45,334 nucleotides of DNA from Eubacterium sp. (GCA_022796875.1 JAAWJJ010000026.1:1-45334), one strand, 5' to 3'; positions 26,427 to 35,414 are shown, counted from the stretch's first letter. Notes: a model not told the origin generated them from the sequence alone. Program-made: numbers and translations.

Positions 26427-27913
26427 GTTATCGTTCCTCCGCTTACGTGAATTTCCAACACTCTGCGCGTTTCGGGAACCACTTCCGCAAACTGCCCGCC
26501 TCGGTATCCTATCACCCATAAAATATGCTGTCCCGATGCAATCAACGGAATATACTCCCTGGTCTGTTGTGGTATTTTTTCATCTACAAAATATTTTTTT
26601 AACTTTTTTGTTTTGCCGTTTCTCCCAATCGTTAAAAAATCACCGGATTTCCGGTTTCTTAATTGCAAACTACCATTTATTGTATCATAGTCATACCATT
26701 TCGTAAAACGGTTTTTCGGGATTTTTCGCATTTTTCCGTCAAAATCGAAAATTTTTGTCGTTACCGTCATGCCGTCCGGCCAGACCACACTCCCTGGTAT
26801 CAGTAAATCCCGGCACAAATTCTTTTCCGGCGCGTCATGTCCGGATATCCGCCGGTTCCGACACAGATTCTCTTCTGACGCAGCATTGGAGGATAACGTC
26901 TGTTTTCCAATCAGCAGATACTCATACTGCCGCCGTGCATACATATAATACGGAAGCGATATTTTTTTCCCGGTCTGTTTCCCCGTCAATGCCGCGGCCT
27001 GTCCCACATGCTCCGCCGTAATATCTTTTACCGTACCGGAACATTCCGAGAGCGCCAGATATATCATTCTATTCCGTATCATTTCAGAATATTCATTCAT
27101 TTTTCCAATATTTAGTCCGATTACCTCTGTTCCATGCCTGCACCGGCAGTTCTCATATGCCTCTTTCGCCTGCTTTTCCAAATACTGTCCGGCCTGCGCC
27201 GTTTCCTCCCCCAAACGGCAGATATGTTCCACCGCCTGTACGTTTATTTCTTTCAACAGTGGAAATACCTGATGGCGAAGCCGGTTTCGCGCATAATCCG
27301 TTTCCCAGTTTGTACTGTCGGTACAAAAGGGCTGGTTCCGCTCTATCAGATACTTTTCGATTTCCTGCCTGGAAACGTCCAGCAACGGGCGGATAATCTT
27401 CCCCTGTTCCGGCTTCATCCCGCATAGTCCCGCCAGCGAACTGCCGCGGATCATATGGAACAATATTGTTTCCGCCTGGTCCTCCCGGTTGTGCGCGACG
27501 GCAATTTTTACACGGTCCGCCGCAGGCCATTCTTCTGCGCTCTTCTGCAATGCCCGATAGCGCAAAATTCTGGCCGCCTCTTCCAGCGAATACTTTTTCT
27601 CTGCGGCAAACTCTTTTGCACAGACAGGATAAATACGGCAGGAAATCTGCTTCTTTCTACACAAACGCTTCACAAATTCCGCATCCGCGCGGCTTTCCTC
27701 CCCACGGATCCCATGTTCTACATGGACGGCCTCCAGCGTAATTCCCAGTTCCGTTTTTAATTCCTCCAGCAGCAGCAGCAGGCATACGGAATCCGCTCCG
27801 CCCGACACCGCCGCAATCATATGATCTCCCGGCAGAATCAGCCGCCTTGTTGTGATATACCCTTTTACTTTTGTTTTTAATCCACTATCATCCATAAAAA
27901 TTGTATTTTCCAT
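26423..27913 (-). CDS. tilS: tRNA(Ile)-lysidine synthetase
   Basis: Puts lysine on the wobble cytosine of tRNA-Ile(CAU), switching it from Met to Ile decoding; essential. The PP-loop AAVSGGADSVCLLLLLEEL (about residues 34-52), VEHGIRGEESRADAEFV and HNREDQAETILFHMIRGSSL are intact, and the C-terminal TilS domain runs from LQLRNRKSGDFLTIGRNG to ILWVIGYRGGQFA. Around residues 347-378 a short block resembles itself 16 residues apart (NLCRN... / NLCRD...), probably an inserted loop. The start has only a weak ribosome site. It lies 76 bp after spoIIE. Confidence 0.94.
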   Translation of the reverse strand: MENTIFMDDSGLKTKVKGYITTRRLILPGDHMIAAVSGGADSVCLLLLLEELKTELGITLEAVHVEHGIRGEESRADAEFVKRLCRKKQISCRIYPVCAKEFAAEKKYSLEEAARILRYRALQKSAEEWPAADRVKIAVAHNREDQAETILFHMIRGSSLAGLCGMKPEQGKIIRPLLDVSRQEIEKYLIERNQPFCTDSTNWETDYARNRLRHQVFPLLKEINVQAVEHICRLGEETAQAGQYLEKQAKEAYENCRCRHGTEVIGLNIGKMNEYSEMIRNRMIYLALSECSGTVKDITAEHVGQAAALTGKQTGKKISLPYYMYARRQYEYLLIGKQTLSSNAASEENLCRNRRISGHDAPEKNLCRDLLIPGSVVWPDGMTVTTKIFDFDGKMRKIPKNRFTKWYDYDTINGSLQLRNRKSGDFLTIGRNGKTKKLKKYFVDEKIPQQTREYIPLIASGQHILWVIGYRGGQFAEVVPETRRVLEIHVSGGTIT

Positions 27914-27989
27914 CTTTTACTATTTCCAGATTTTGTCTTTATCATTCATCATTTTTAAGATTCTGCCATCCTCCGGGTTTCCTCTCGGA

Positions 27990-29846
27990 TTACCGTTTCC
28001 AGATTCCGGCTGCCAGCACGGTCATGTCGTCTTTTACTTCACCGCCGGTATACACCATAACATGTTTTAATATCTCTTTTGTAAAATTCCCCGGATGATT
28101 CGTCCGGATGCTCCCTATAATCTCTTTCATCGTTTCCTCCGGCTCGTCCACGTTCAAATGCTCCAGCACCCCGTCCGAAACCAATACGACAAAATCGCCG
28201 TCTTCAAGCACGGTATCATAAATCTCGATCTCCATCTGCTGCAAAATGCCTACCGGCAAATTGGTAGATACCATACACTCCACCGTTTCTTTCCGGCGGA
28301 TAAACGTTGCCGCCGCCCCGATCTTATATAACCGGCACAGGCCGCTGTACAAATTGATCCCGGCAATATCAATCGTAGAAAACTGTTCTTTGCTGCTGTG
28401 CAGCATCATGGAAGAACTCATCATGCGCACGGCAAGCTCCTGCGGAAAACCAGCTTCCAGAAACTTCTCTATTAACTCTAACACCATTTCGCTTTCCTTA
28501 CAAGCCTCCATTCCGGAACCCATGCCGTCCGACAGGCACAGATTGATCTCTCCCTCTTCATAACTGCAGAAAGAAAAATTGTCCCCGGATACCTGCGCAT
28601 TGTCTTTTACGATCTTTGCCATTCCGTGCAGTTCTTTATATAGCGGAGCCTCTTCAAAAACCAATTCCGCTTCGCTGCTTCCCAAAGTCAGTCTGTTTTC
28701 CCTGTGCGAGATCATTTCCTGCCCCAGTATTCTGGATATTATGGCGGAAATTTCTTTCACCTGGCAGCTTCTTCCTCTTTTCGCCTGCGCGAGCAGAATC
28801 AGTTTCAAATGTCCATCCCTTTTTTCCTTGACTTCCATCATTTTTACGGTAATGCCTCTTTGCCAGCACGAATATCCGATTTCTTTTAACAACGGCCGGT
28901 AATCGCTGCTTACGTCCGTTTCCCCGTTAAATTTCTTTTCTATCATGTCCGCTACGGTATCCAACTGCCAGGAGATCAGGCTTTTATTCTCCTGCAGCCG
29001 GTTATACCAGGCCTGGTTTAACGACGCACATTCCATAATATGCAGCGCTTCTTCCACCATTTTCCCGGCGCAGATACATTCTTGATCCAGTTCCCGGACT
29101 TCTTCTTCCCTGATATCGCCCTCCCTGGAAATGGTCTGCAGCAAAGAAATCAGCTTTTCCTGCATCGGCGGATGTTTTTCCTCCCAGCAGACGTCGCACT
29201 GGCTGCACGCCATGCATACCCGTCCGGTCATTTCTCCCGATAACCGGCTTAACTCACGATCCGAAAATCCCTGTTTTTGCCGTACCGCCGTCTTTTCAAA
29301 AGCTTTTGACAGCGCCAGCACGGAATCCGCACATACCTGGGCTTTTTGCTGTTGTTCGCGTTTCAGCACCTGCGATTCCTCCTGAATCGGGTGCTGCTGC
29401 CTTTTCGGCCTGCTGTCCTCCAGCAAATACAGCAGCCTGGACATTATCATCACCGCTCCCAGAATAAAAATACCTTCCAATACTCCCTGCCACCATAGCC
29501 GTTCTTCCATAACCAGAAATATTTGCTGTGACAATACCAGCACGCAGACGATTGCTGCCGATACGGACGCCGCAATCAAAGAAGGGATACTTTTCAGTAT
29601 TCTTTCTGTCAGCCACAGCAAGGCGCTCACACTGACGACCGCCGTCAGATATTTCACCATATCATTGACCGGTAAAAACAGCACAATGCCAAGGCACGTA
29701 ACTAAAAATAACAGCCCTCTATGTATTTTGTTAATGAATGAAGACGTATAAACCGTCAGTATCAGAGGACTGCATCCGGCGATCGTCACAAACGGGGAGA
29801 AAAAAGCCATCGCCAAAATTATCCCGTATTTCCACTTTTGTTTCAT
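27990..29846 (-). CDS. spoIIE: Stage II sporulation protein E, PP2C-type phosphatase
   Basis: Membrane phosphatase that dephosphorylates SpoIIAA to release sigma-F in the forespore and also acts at the polar septum. I use the ATG at 29846 (MKQKWKYGII); the frame upstream holds the promoter. About five membrane helices fill residues 8-145, then a Cys-containing middle region (CMACSQCDVCWEE), then the PP2C domain with CLSDGMGSG, STIDIAGINLYSG, VLVSDGVLE and DDMTVLA. At 618 residues it is clearly shorter than the 827 of Bacillus, mainly in the membrane part. It has a Spo0A-style promoter and lies between divIC and tilS. Confidence 0.92.
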   Translation of the reverse strand: MKQKWKYGIILAMAFFSPFVTIAGCSPLILTVYTSSFINKIHRGLLFLVTCLGIVLFLPVNDMVKYLTAVVSVSALLWLTERILKSIPSLIAASVSAAIVCVLVLSQQIFLVMEERLWWQGVLEGIFILGAVMIMSRLLYLLEDSRPKRQQHPIQEESQVLKREQQQKAQVCADSVLALSKAFEKTAVRQKQGFSDRELSRLSGEMTGRVCMACSQCDVCWEEKHPPMQEKLISLLQTISREGDIREEEVRELDQECICAGKMVEEALHIMECASLNQAWYNRLQENKSLISWQLDTVADMIEKKFNGETDVSSDYRPLLKEIGYSCWQRGITVKMMEVKEKRDGHLKLILLAQAKRGRSCQVKEISAIISRILGQEMISHRENRLTLGSSEAELVFEEAPLYKELHGMAKIVKDNAQVSGDNFSFCSYEEGEINLCLSDGMGSGMEACKESEMVLELIEKFLEAGFPQELAVRMMSSSMMLHSSKEQFSTIDIAGINLYSGLCRLYKIGAAATFIRRKETVECMVSTNLPVGILQQMEIEIYDTVLEDGDFVVLVSDGVLEHLNVDEPEETMKEIIGSIRTNHPGNFTKEILKHVMVYTGGEVKDDMTVLAAGIWKR

Positions 29847-29946
29847 TTCCCAACTACCTGCCTTTCCGACATCTGTTATTGATACATCGGCCTTACGGCG
29901 GCAATATCGCTTTTCCGCCCGAAAGCCGTTGCACTGGTCAGCAGGT

Positions 29947-30011
29947 ATTATAGGAAGAATCAAACAAAATGTTTGTCAAATGCTGGACTGATTTTTAAAA
30001 ACATTTTGACA
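29947..30011 (-). promoter_or_regulatory. Spo0A-type promoter of spoIIE
   Basis: TTGACA (29974-29979) and TATAAT (29947-29952) on the minus strand are both perfect but 21 bp apart. This is the unusual spacing of the Bacillus spoIIE and spoIIG promoters, which need Spo0A. TGTCAAA, one base from the 0A box TGTCGAA, overlaps the -35 (29974-29980, opposite orientation) and recurs on the minus strand at 30005-30011. Confidence 0.65.
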
Positions 30012-30097
30012 TTTTCTGAGCATGAATCTCAGGATAAACGCTGGAAAAATTCAAGATAAACAACGCATTTTTTGCAGAAAATTTCTCCTTACAGAAA

Positions 30098-30131
30098 TAA
30101 AAGAGGGTGCCGTTTTGCGGCATCCCCCTCT
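30098..30131 (-). terminator. Terminator of divIC
   Basis: GAGGG-TGCCG and CGGCA-TCCCCCTC form a strong stem around TTTTG. On the minus strand it is followed by TTTTATTTC. It separates the yabP-yabQ-divIC transcript from spoIIE. Confidence 0.8.
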
Positions 30132-30185
30132 GTTCACAAACGGAAACTCCCGTCTGCATAAAATATTCTGTTTCTCTTTTAATTT

Positions 30186-30482
30186 CTATTTTTCTTTAAA
30201 CACTATTTCATTCTCATACAGCAGACCAAGCTTTGATTTGGCGGTCCGCTCCACGTATTGGTCAGACTGCACATAAGACTGGTAATCTTCCAGCTCTTTC
30301 TGCCTGTCCGTTTCCTCTTTAATCTGTTCTGACAATTGCACTTCCTGCTGTTTATAATCTTCGTTTTTCTGATACAGGACTGCCATACGAATCAGCATGA
30401 CGCCCGCCAGTAAAAACACCACTACTGACACGCATCTTCTGCCGTTATTCCGTTTTCTTTTCCGTAAATGCCTGTTTGCCAT
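30186..30482 (-). CDS. divIC: Septum formation initiator, DivIC/FtsB family
   Basis: Small bitopic division protein that links early and late divisome parts. It has a basic cytoplasmic N-terminus (RHLRKRKRNNGRR), one membrane helix (about residues 17-36), then an extracellular coiled coil rich in Gln/Glu/Lys (ENEDYKQQEVQLSEQIKEE region) ending in YVERTAKSKLGLLYENEIVF, the family's conserved close. Length 98 is normal. AGGAAACGGG precedes the ATG. It is the third gene of yabP-yabQ-divIC, as in Bacillus. Confidence 0.9.
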   Translation of the reverse strand: MANRHLRKRKRNNGRRCVSVVVFLLAGVMLIRMAVLYQKNEDYKQQEVQLSEQIKEETDRQKELEDYQSYVQSDQYVERTAKSKLGLLYENEIVFKEK

Positions 30483-30552
30483 CCCGTTTCCTCATAATTC
30501 TTCCCAACGGAAAAAATTTCCCGTTGTATACAAAGTCCAATTCTAATTGCTT

Positions 30553-31029
30553 TTATGATGTTTTCTCATGATGCTTTTCCTGATGTTTCCCATAGTATTT
30601 CTTACGATGCTCTTCATGATATTTCTCCTGATGTTTTTCCATGCTTTTTTTCCAACGCTGACGGCAACAGGCGGCTTTCTTTACAGCCGCCGCAAACGGC
30701 CTGGCAATCAACCTGATACAAAACCGTAAAAACCGTGCGATTCCGTGCACGGTATGCGGGCTTACCCATGTATTCACAAGAAACATACCGATTAAAATAC
30801 CGCCAATCGCAAATCCGCGCATGATTCCGTTATTTTTCTCGCACAAAAAGCGGAATATAACCACTGCCGTCATGCACCAATACAGAAAATCCTCAATGGC
30901 TGTCCATATTGTCCCGTGCCGGCACACCAGACGCCAGATTCGCAACACGTCATATATCGCAATTAGTATTGCACCGATTACTACGCAATTTCCTAAAAAG
31001 ACAAGTTCCTCTATGATTTTGCCGCTCAT
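30553..31029 (-). CDS. yabQ: Spore cortex protein YabQ
   Basis: Membrane protein needed for spore cortex formation in Bacillus, found only in spore formers. It has four hydrophobic stretches between residues 5 and 95, including ELVFLGNCVVIGAILIAIYD and the family-typical DVLRIWRLV. The C-terminus is a His/Lys/Glu-rich tail (KHQEKYHEEHRKK and similar) unlike the compact end of Bacillus YabQ. The ATG comes straight after the yabP stop with no spacer, pointing to translational coupling. Confidence 0.88.
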   Translation of the reverse strand: MSGKIIEELVFLGNCVVIGAILIAIYDVLRIWRLVCRHGTIWTAIEDFLYWCMTAVVIFRFLCEKNNGIMRGFAIGGILIGMFLVNTWVSPHTVHGIARFLRFCIRLIARPFAAAVKKAACCRQRWKKSMEKHQEKYHEEHRKKYYGKHQEKHHEKTS

Positions 31030-31314
31030 TTACCGGAACATTCTTTCAAAAAATGAAGTGCCTTTTTTTTCCGCTTTCTGCATATCGGAATAAACAAGGC
31101 TGTCTACCTGTCCTTCCACATCCACTTCCCCTTTCTCAAGGGTCAGTCGTTTCACGTGCAAATCGGTACCTTTTATCATTAACATTCCTGCTTCTGTTTC
31201 CAGTAATATTTCACCCACATCAAACGAAAGCACATCTTTTATTCCGCTAAAAGATGCCCGTTTCCTGTCATTCAGCAATAACTTATGTGATCTTGCCGGA
31301 ATCTTTTCCTCCAT
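31030..31314 (-). CDS. yabP: Sporulation protein YabP
   Basis: Small mother-cell protein of the YabP/YqfC family, conserved in spore formers and required for cortex formation in Bacillus. It reads SHKLLLNDRKRASFSGIKDV, then VLSFDVGEILLETEAGMLMI and KGTDLHVKRLTLEKGEVDVE, which is the family core of beta strands. Length 94 is normal. GGAGGAG lies next to the ATG. It is followed by yabQ without a gap. Confidence 0.92.
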   Translation of the reverse strand: MEEKIPARSHKLLLNDRKRASFSGIKDVLSFDVGEILLETEAGMLMIKGTDLHVKRLTLEKGEVDVEGQVDSLVYSDMQKAEKKGTSFFERMFR

Positions 31315-31354
31315 ACTCCTCCAATACCCTAACGCCCTGATGTGCCGTATTGCG

Positions 31355-31377
31355 CCACATTAAAGCATTTCATGTGG
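31355..31377. repeat. Small inverted repeat between rqcP and yabP
   Basis: CCACAT (31355-31360) and ATGTGG (31372-31377) pair over 6 bp. There is no T-run, so it is unlikely to be a strong terminator. I could not find a confident sporulation-sigma promoter for yabP in this 94-bp gap. Confidence 0.35.
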
Positions 31378-31408
31378 GTTATTCTAATCATCTTACTTTA
31401 ATTATATT

Positions 31409-31648
31409 TTAGAGATAGCGAAATAATTCCTTTGCTTCTTCTTTTTTGGAAGTTTCCTGAATGGCGAGTACTTCCGCCTTTACCGTTTTACTGCCGAACT
31501 GGATCTCAATAATATCTCCGATTTTTACATTCAAAGATGCTTTCGCCGCTTTTCCGTTTACAAGCACCCTGCCTGCGTCACAGGCCTCGTTTGCCACCGT
31601 CCGCCGCTTTATCAACCTTGAAACTTTTAAAAATTTATCTAACCTCAT
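31409..31648 (-). CDS. rqcP: S4-domain RNA-binding protein RqcP (YabO)
   Basis: Small S4 protein that joins RqcH on stalled large ribosomal subunits and helps Ala-tailing in ribosome quality control. The whole 79-residue protein is one S4 domain: MRLDKFLKVSRLIKRRTVAN, CDAGRVLVNGKAAKAS and KIGDIIEIQFGSKTVKAEVL. GAGAGGAAAG precedes the start. It lies between hup and yabP, exactly where yabO is in Bacillus. Hsp15 is the related Gram-negative protein. Confidence 0.9.
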   Translation of the reverse strand: MRLDKFLKVSRLIKRRTVANEACDAGRVLVNGKAAKASLNVKIGDIIEIQFGSKTVKAEVLAIQETSKKEEAKELFRYL

Positions 31649-31692
31649 TCTTTCCTCTCTTCGTACCGATTGATATCCGGATCTTTATGTGA

Positions 31693-31724
31693 CAAAAAAC
31701 GGAGGACACATGTTCTGCCCTCCG
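31693..31724 (-). terminator. Terminator of hup
   Basis: CGGAGG (31700-31705) pairs with CCTCCG (31719-31724) and is followed on the minus strand by six T. It lies 60 bp after hup, so rqcP is reached by readthrough or a further promoter. Confidence 0.75.
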
Positions 31725-31784
31725 ATTATGACTTTCGTTTAGCTGATCCTTTGTTTCTTTCTCTTCTTTTTCTTTCTTCGCTGA

Positions 31785-32060
31785 TTATTCATTCACCATA
31801 TCTTTTAAAGCTTTTCCCGCTTTAAATTTTGGTGCTTTGGACGCCGGAATCACCATTTCTGCCCCTGACTGCGGATTCCTGCCTGTCCTTGCAGCTCTCT
31901 CAGAAACTTCAAATGTACCAAATCCAACTAACTGAATTTTTTCTCCTTTTTTCAGTTCTTCCGCCACTACATCGGTAAATGCTTTCAGTGCTTTCTCTGC
32001 ATCCTTCTTGGATAAGTCTGTTTTTTCTGCGATTGCTGCAACTAACTCTGTTTTGTTCAT
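31785..32060 (-). CDS. hup: DNA-binding protein HU
   Basis: Histone-like dimer that bends and compacts the chromosome. The start is the ATG at 32060 ([20 protein letters not shown]), with AGGAGG nine bases upstream; the frame continues above but holds the leader. The 91 residues contain [20 protein letters not shown] with the DNA-binding arm, then [16 protein letters not shown], all canonical. Strong promoter and terminator fit an abundant protein. Confidence 0.96.
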   Translation of the reverse strand: MNKTELVAAIAEKTDLSKKDAEKALKAFTDVVAEELKKGEKIQLVGFGTFEVSERAARTGRNPQSGAEMVIPASKAPKFKAGKALKDMVNE

Positions 32061-32129
32061 ACAAAAAATCCTCCTGTATATATACTTTGTTTCAGGTCTT
32101 CCATAATTCAAGATTTACCTACACAACTA

Positions 32130-32158
32130 TTTATACTTGTTTTTCCTGTATTTGTCAA
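32130..32158 (-). promoter_or_regulatory. Promoter of hup
   Basis: A perfect TTGACA (32153-32158) and TATAAA (32130-32135) are 17 bp apart on the minus strand, directly after the phosphoglucomutase stop. This is one of the strongest promoters in the window. Confidence 0.8.
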
Positions 32159-32175
32159 GGAAAATAACCTATTTC

Positions 32176-33909
32176 TTACATGAAAGAATCGACCAGGACA
32201 GACAATGCCGCTTCCATTGCCGACGCCTTTTCTTTTGCGTCCGCAAAATCAGCGCCTTTTACTCCGTAATACAGTTTTAACTTCGGCTCCGTCCCAGACG
32301 GCCGCACGCATACCCATGCCGCGTCTTCCATATCGTAATACAGCACGTTAGAGGACGGCAGGCCGGTAGGCGTTACGTTTCCGGTTGCCGTTTCCGTCAC
32401 ATTTCCGGTCTTATAGTCGCGGCTCTTTAACACTTTCACCTCTCCGATTTTTGCCGGCGGCATCTCGCGCAGTTTTTCCAGGATTGACTGGATCTTCTCA
32501 ATCCCTTCCTTGCCGGCCAGCGTAATGGATGTTACGGAATCCATATAGTAACCGTACCGCTCGTACAACTCCAGCATAGCGTCCCATAACGTCTTTCCCT
32601 GCTCTTTATAATAAGCGGCCGCTTCACACAGCATCATGGACGCCGCTACCGCGTCTTTATCCCTCGCATATGTACCCGGCAGGCAGCCGTAGCTTTCCTC
32701 CATGCCAAAAAGGTACGTCCCTTTGTTTTCCGTTTCAAACTGCAGAATCTTCTGTCCGATATATTTGAATCCGGTCAGCACTTCCACCAGTTCGATGCCA
32801 TAATAATCTGCAATGGCATCGGCCATATTGGTTGATACGATCGATTTGATAAAAGCGCCGTCTGCTGGCAGGCCCTGCAATTTCTTTCTTTCTCCGATCA
32901 TATAATCCCCGATCAGGCAGCCGGACATATTACCTGTAAGAGAATGGTATTCGCCGGTTCCGCTGTCTTTTACATAAACGCCGAGCCTGTCCGCATCCGG
33001 GTCGGTCGCCAGGATCAGATCCGCATCCACTTCTTTTGCCAATTTTAACCCCAGCACAAATGCTTCTTCCGCTTCCGGATTCGGATAGCTGACCGTAGGG
33101 AAATCTCCGTCCGGCAGTTCCTGTTCTTTGACAACATATACTTTTTCAAAACCCAGTTCCTTTAACACACGCCTGACCGGCAGATTGCCTGTCCCATGCA
33201 GCGGCGTATATACAACGGACAGTTCTTTTCCCATACGCTTAATGCTGTCTTTATGAATGACCAGCTTTAACAGTTCCTGCTCATATGCGTCGTCAATTTC
33301 CGCGCCGATCACTTCATACAGGCCTTTCGCCTGTGCGTTTCCCAGCTCCATCGTCTTTGCCTGTGCAAAATCGATGATCGCTTTTACTTCATTCATGATC
33401 CCGCTGTCATGCGGCGGCGTAATCTGCGCCCCGTCTTCCCAGTACACTTTATAACCGTTATATTCCGGAGGGTTATGGCTGGCCGTAATATTAATTCCGG
33501 CGATACAGCCCAGTTTCCGCACCGCAAACGATAATTCCGGCGTCGGGCGCAACGATTCAAATACATAAGCTTTAATGCCGTTTGCCGCCAGGCAAAGCGC
33601 CGCCACATCTGCAAATTCCGGCGACATATGGCGGGAATCATAAGCGATTGCCACCCCTTTTGCTTCCCCTTTTAACGATTTGATATAATTGGCAAGCCCC
33701 TGCGTGGCGCGGCGTACGGTATATATATTCATACGGTTTGTCCCAGCGCCTATAATGCCCCTCAGGCCAGCCGTACCAAATTCCAGCTCTTTGTAAAAAC
33801 GTTCCTCTATCTCCTTTTCATTTTCTGCAATGGACGCCAGTTCCTTTTTGGTTTCCCCGTCAAAAAAAGGATTGCTGCACCACTCTTCATAAATCTCCTT
33901 GTACCCCAT
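32176..33909 (-). CDS. Phosphoglucomutase/phosphomannomutase
   Basis: Alpha-D-phosphohexomutase moving phosphate between C1 and C6 of glucose or mannose, feeding UDP-glucose and glycogen or cell-wall sugars. The phosphoserine loop is GINITASHNPPEYNGYKVYW (about residues 141-160), the metal loop ATDPDADRLGV, the sugar-binding loop FGMEESYGCL and the phosphate-binding end VRPSGTEPKLKLYYG. At 577 residues it matches the PgcA-type enzymes of Firmicutes. AAAGGAG precedes the ATG. It lies 20 bp after the lipoprotein gene, in the same transcript. Confidence 0.94.
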   Translation of the reverse strand: MGYKEIYEEWCSNPFFDGETKKELASIAENEKEIEERFYKELEFGTAGLRGIIGAGTNRMNIYTVRRATQGLANYIKSLKGEAKGVAIAYDSRHMSPEFADVAALCLAANGIKAYVFESLRPTPELSFAVRKLGCIAGINITASHNPPEYNGYKVYWEDGAQITPPHDSGIMNEVKAIIDFAQAKTMELGNAQAKGLYEVIGAEIDDAYEQELLKLVIHKDSIKRMGKELSVVYTPLHGTGNLPVRRVLKELGFEKVYVVKEQELPDGDFPTVSYPNPEAEEAFVLGLKLAKEVDADLILATDPDADRLGVYVKDSGTGEYHSLTGNMSGCLIGDYMIGERKKLQGLPADGAFIKSIVSTNMADAIADYYGIELVEVLTGFKYIGQKILQFETENKGTYLFGMEESYGCLPGTYARDKDAVAASMMLCEAAAYYKEQGKTLWDAMLELYERYGYYMDSVTSITLAGKEGIEKIQSILEKLREMPPAKIGEVKVLKSRDYKTGNVTETATGNVTPTGLPSSNVLYYDMEDAAWVCVRPSGTEPKLKLYYGVKGADFADAKEKASAMEAALSVLVDSFM

Positions 33910-33929
33910 AACAAATACTCCTTTCGTTG

Positions 33930-35414
33930 TTAATTATTGTTACCGTTATTGTTATTATTGTTGTTATTTGTATTATTATTGTTGTTACTTGTATTATTGC
34001 TATTTGTATTACTGTTACTGTTGTTATTATTTGTACTGCTGCCCGATTTATTGGTCAGTATGTCAATCAATGAAGAAATCGTAGACAAAGTATCATTATT
34101 CAGCACCGTACCGCTGCCCGACGTCGTATAACCGGAAGTGTTGTTGCCTGACGAATTACTGTTCGTGCTGCCTCCGCCCGTAAGGGAACCGGCCATGCTT
34201 CCCGCCTGGCCGGCTTTCGCCGGCTTATTTGCCGCCTGATTGTTCGTTCCGGACGTATTTCCTGACGCACCAGACGCCGTACCGGTATCAGCGGAAGCGG
34301 CATCCGTTCCTGACACACCGGACGCAGACTGTACCGCATCGGAATTAGCTGTCAGTTCGATATTAATCGCCGCGCTGGCCGAACTCACCATTAGTTTTTT
34401 ATTCCAGGTTTCGTATCCGTCCGCTTCGACCTTCAGACTGTATATTCCATATTTTAAATCAATCGGATTCGTCAGGTCCGCCCTGTCGCCGTTTAAGTAC
34501 AGCCTCGGGTTTTCCGCATTTACCGTAAATATGATCCGGCAGGTCTTCGGCCCTTCCCCTTTCAGTTCATTTAAATCTACCTGCGTGACTTCTCCGTTGC
34601 TGACGGTGATTTCCGTACTGTCGCCGTATCCGTCCGGGCTGGCCGCCGCCAGAGTATATGTCCCCTCCGCAATCTCCAGCTCCATATCTTTTGTAATTTC
34701 CTGCGACACGCGCTTGCCGACGGTCAGCCAGCCGCCTACAAACAGATCCGTATTTGCAAGTTTTATGGTTCCATGCCCGTTGCTGACAATAATGGACAAA
34801 ATATCTTTATCCTCTCCCACTAACGTCAACGTATCTTCATCGGAAAGTTCCGACAGGAAAATCTCTTCATTTCCGGAAAATATTTTCAAATCATCTTCCA
34901 TCGCGTAATCCGTCTGGCCGACCGTCAGCACTTCCCGCCCGGCATCTACCTCAAAATTGGTAATATCCGTATGAATCCATTTGCTGTCGCTGACAGTAAC
35001 ATCCGTCAGCTTATCTGTTTTTTTGCTGACGCCAATCTGTACTACCAGTCCGCTGTAAAGACTGTCAACCGTAGTCGCTTTTCCGTTTTTATCCAGAATA
35101 TTGGTGGCACCGCTGTAGGCATACTGCTGGCTTTTCCCGCTCTTTAAGTTTTCGAACCGGATCACATTATCTTTTGTCTGTATGCTTAAGATCCTGTACA
35201 GATCTTCTGCCAGCTCCTGTTTGCTGCCGCTTCCTGTTTCCTCATTCTCCGCGGCCTTTGCCGCCGCTTTGTCTGTATCCGCCTGTACGGCGTGCCCGGA
35301 ACGGCTGCCTTTCACTATGCCTGTGCGGCCGGAACCGGACGGCTGCGCTTCGCAGCCGCAACACAGCAAAAGCAATGCTGCCAAAAAAAGTACCAGAAAC
35401 CTTTTGTATCTCAT
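33930..35414 (-). CDS. PEGA-domain lipoprotein-like protein with poly-Asn tail
   Basis: Exported protein of unknown role. The N-terminus MRYKRFLVLFLAALLLLCCGC is a signal with Cys residues suited to lipidation, followed by a low-complexity linker. Beta-rich segments fill about residues 65-280. A PEGA domain (about 287-355) is seen as FTVNAENPRLYLNGDRADL and KYGIYSLKVEADGYETWNK; such domains are surface or wall-associated. Next come Ser/Gly/Thr-rich sequence and a final stretch of about 35 residues that is mostly Asn. The ribosome site is weak. It precedes pgm by 20 bp. The Asn run makes the DNA at 33936-34035 a T/A/G-biased repeat. Confidence 0.75.
   Translation of the reverse strand: MRYKRFLVLFLAALLLLCCGCEAQPSGSGRTGIVKGSRSGHAVQADTDKAAAKAAENEETGSGSKQELAEDLYRILSIQTKDNVIRFENLKSGKSQQYAYSGATNILDKNGKATTVDSLYSGLVVQIGVSKKTDKLTDVTVSDSKWIHTDITNFEVDAGREVLTVGQTDYAMEDDLKIFSGNEEIFLSELSDEDTLTLVGEDKDILSIIVSNGHGTIKLANTDLFVGGWLTVGKRVSQEITKDMELEIAEGTYTLAAASPDGYGDSTEITVSNGEVTQVDLNELKGEGPKTCRIIFTVNAENPRLYLNGDRADLTNPIDLKYGIYSLKVEADGYETWNKKLMVSSASAAINIELTANSDAVQSASGVSGTDAASADTGTASGASGNTSGTNNQAANKPAKAGQAGSMAGSLTGGGSTNSNSSGNNTSGYTTSGSGTVLNNDTLSTISSLIDILTNKSGSSTNNNNSNSNTNSNNTSNNNNNTNNNNNNNNGNNN
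33936..34035. repeat. Asn-codon low-complexity tract
   Basis: About 100 bp are mainly GTT/ATT/ATTATTG-type units on the plus strand, encoding Asn, Ser and Thr on the minus strand. It is prone to slippage in whole codons and shortens or lengthens only the tail of the lipoprotein. Confidence 0.8.
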
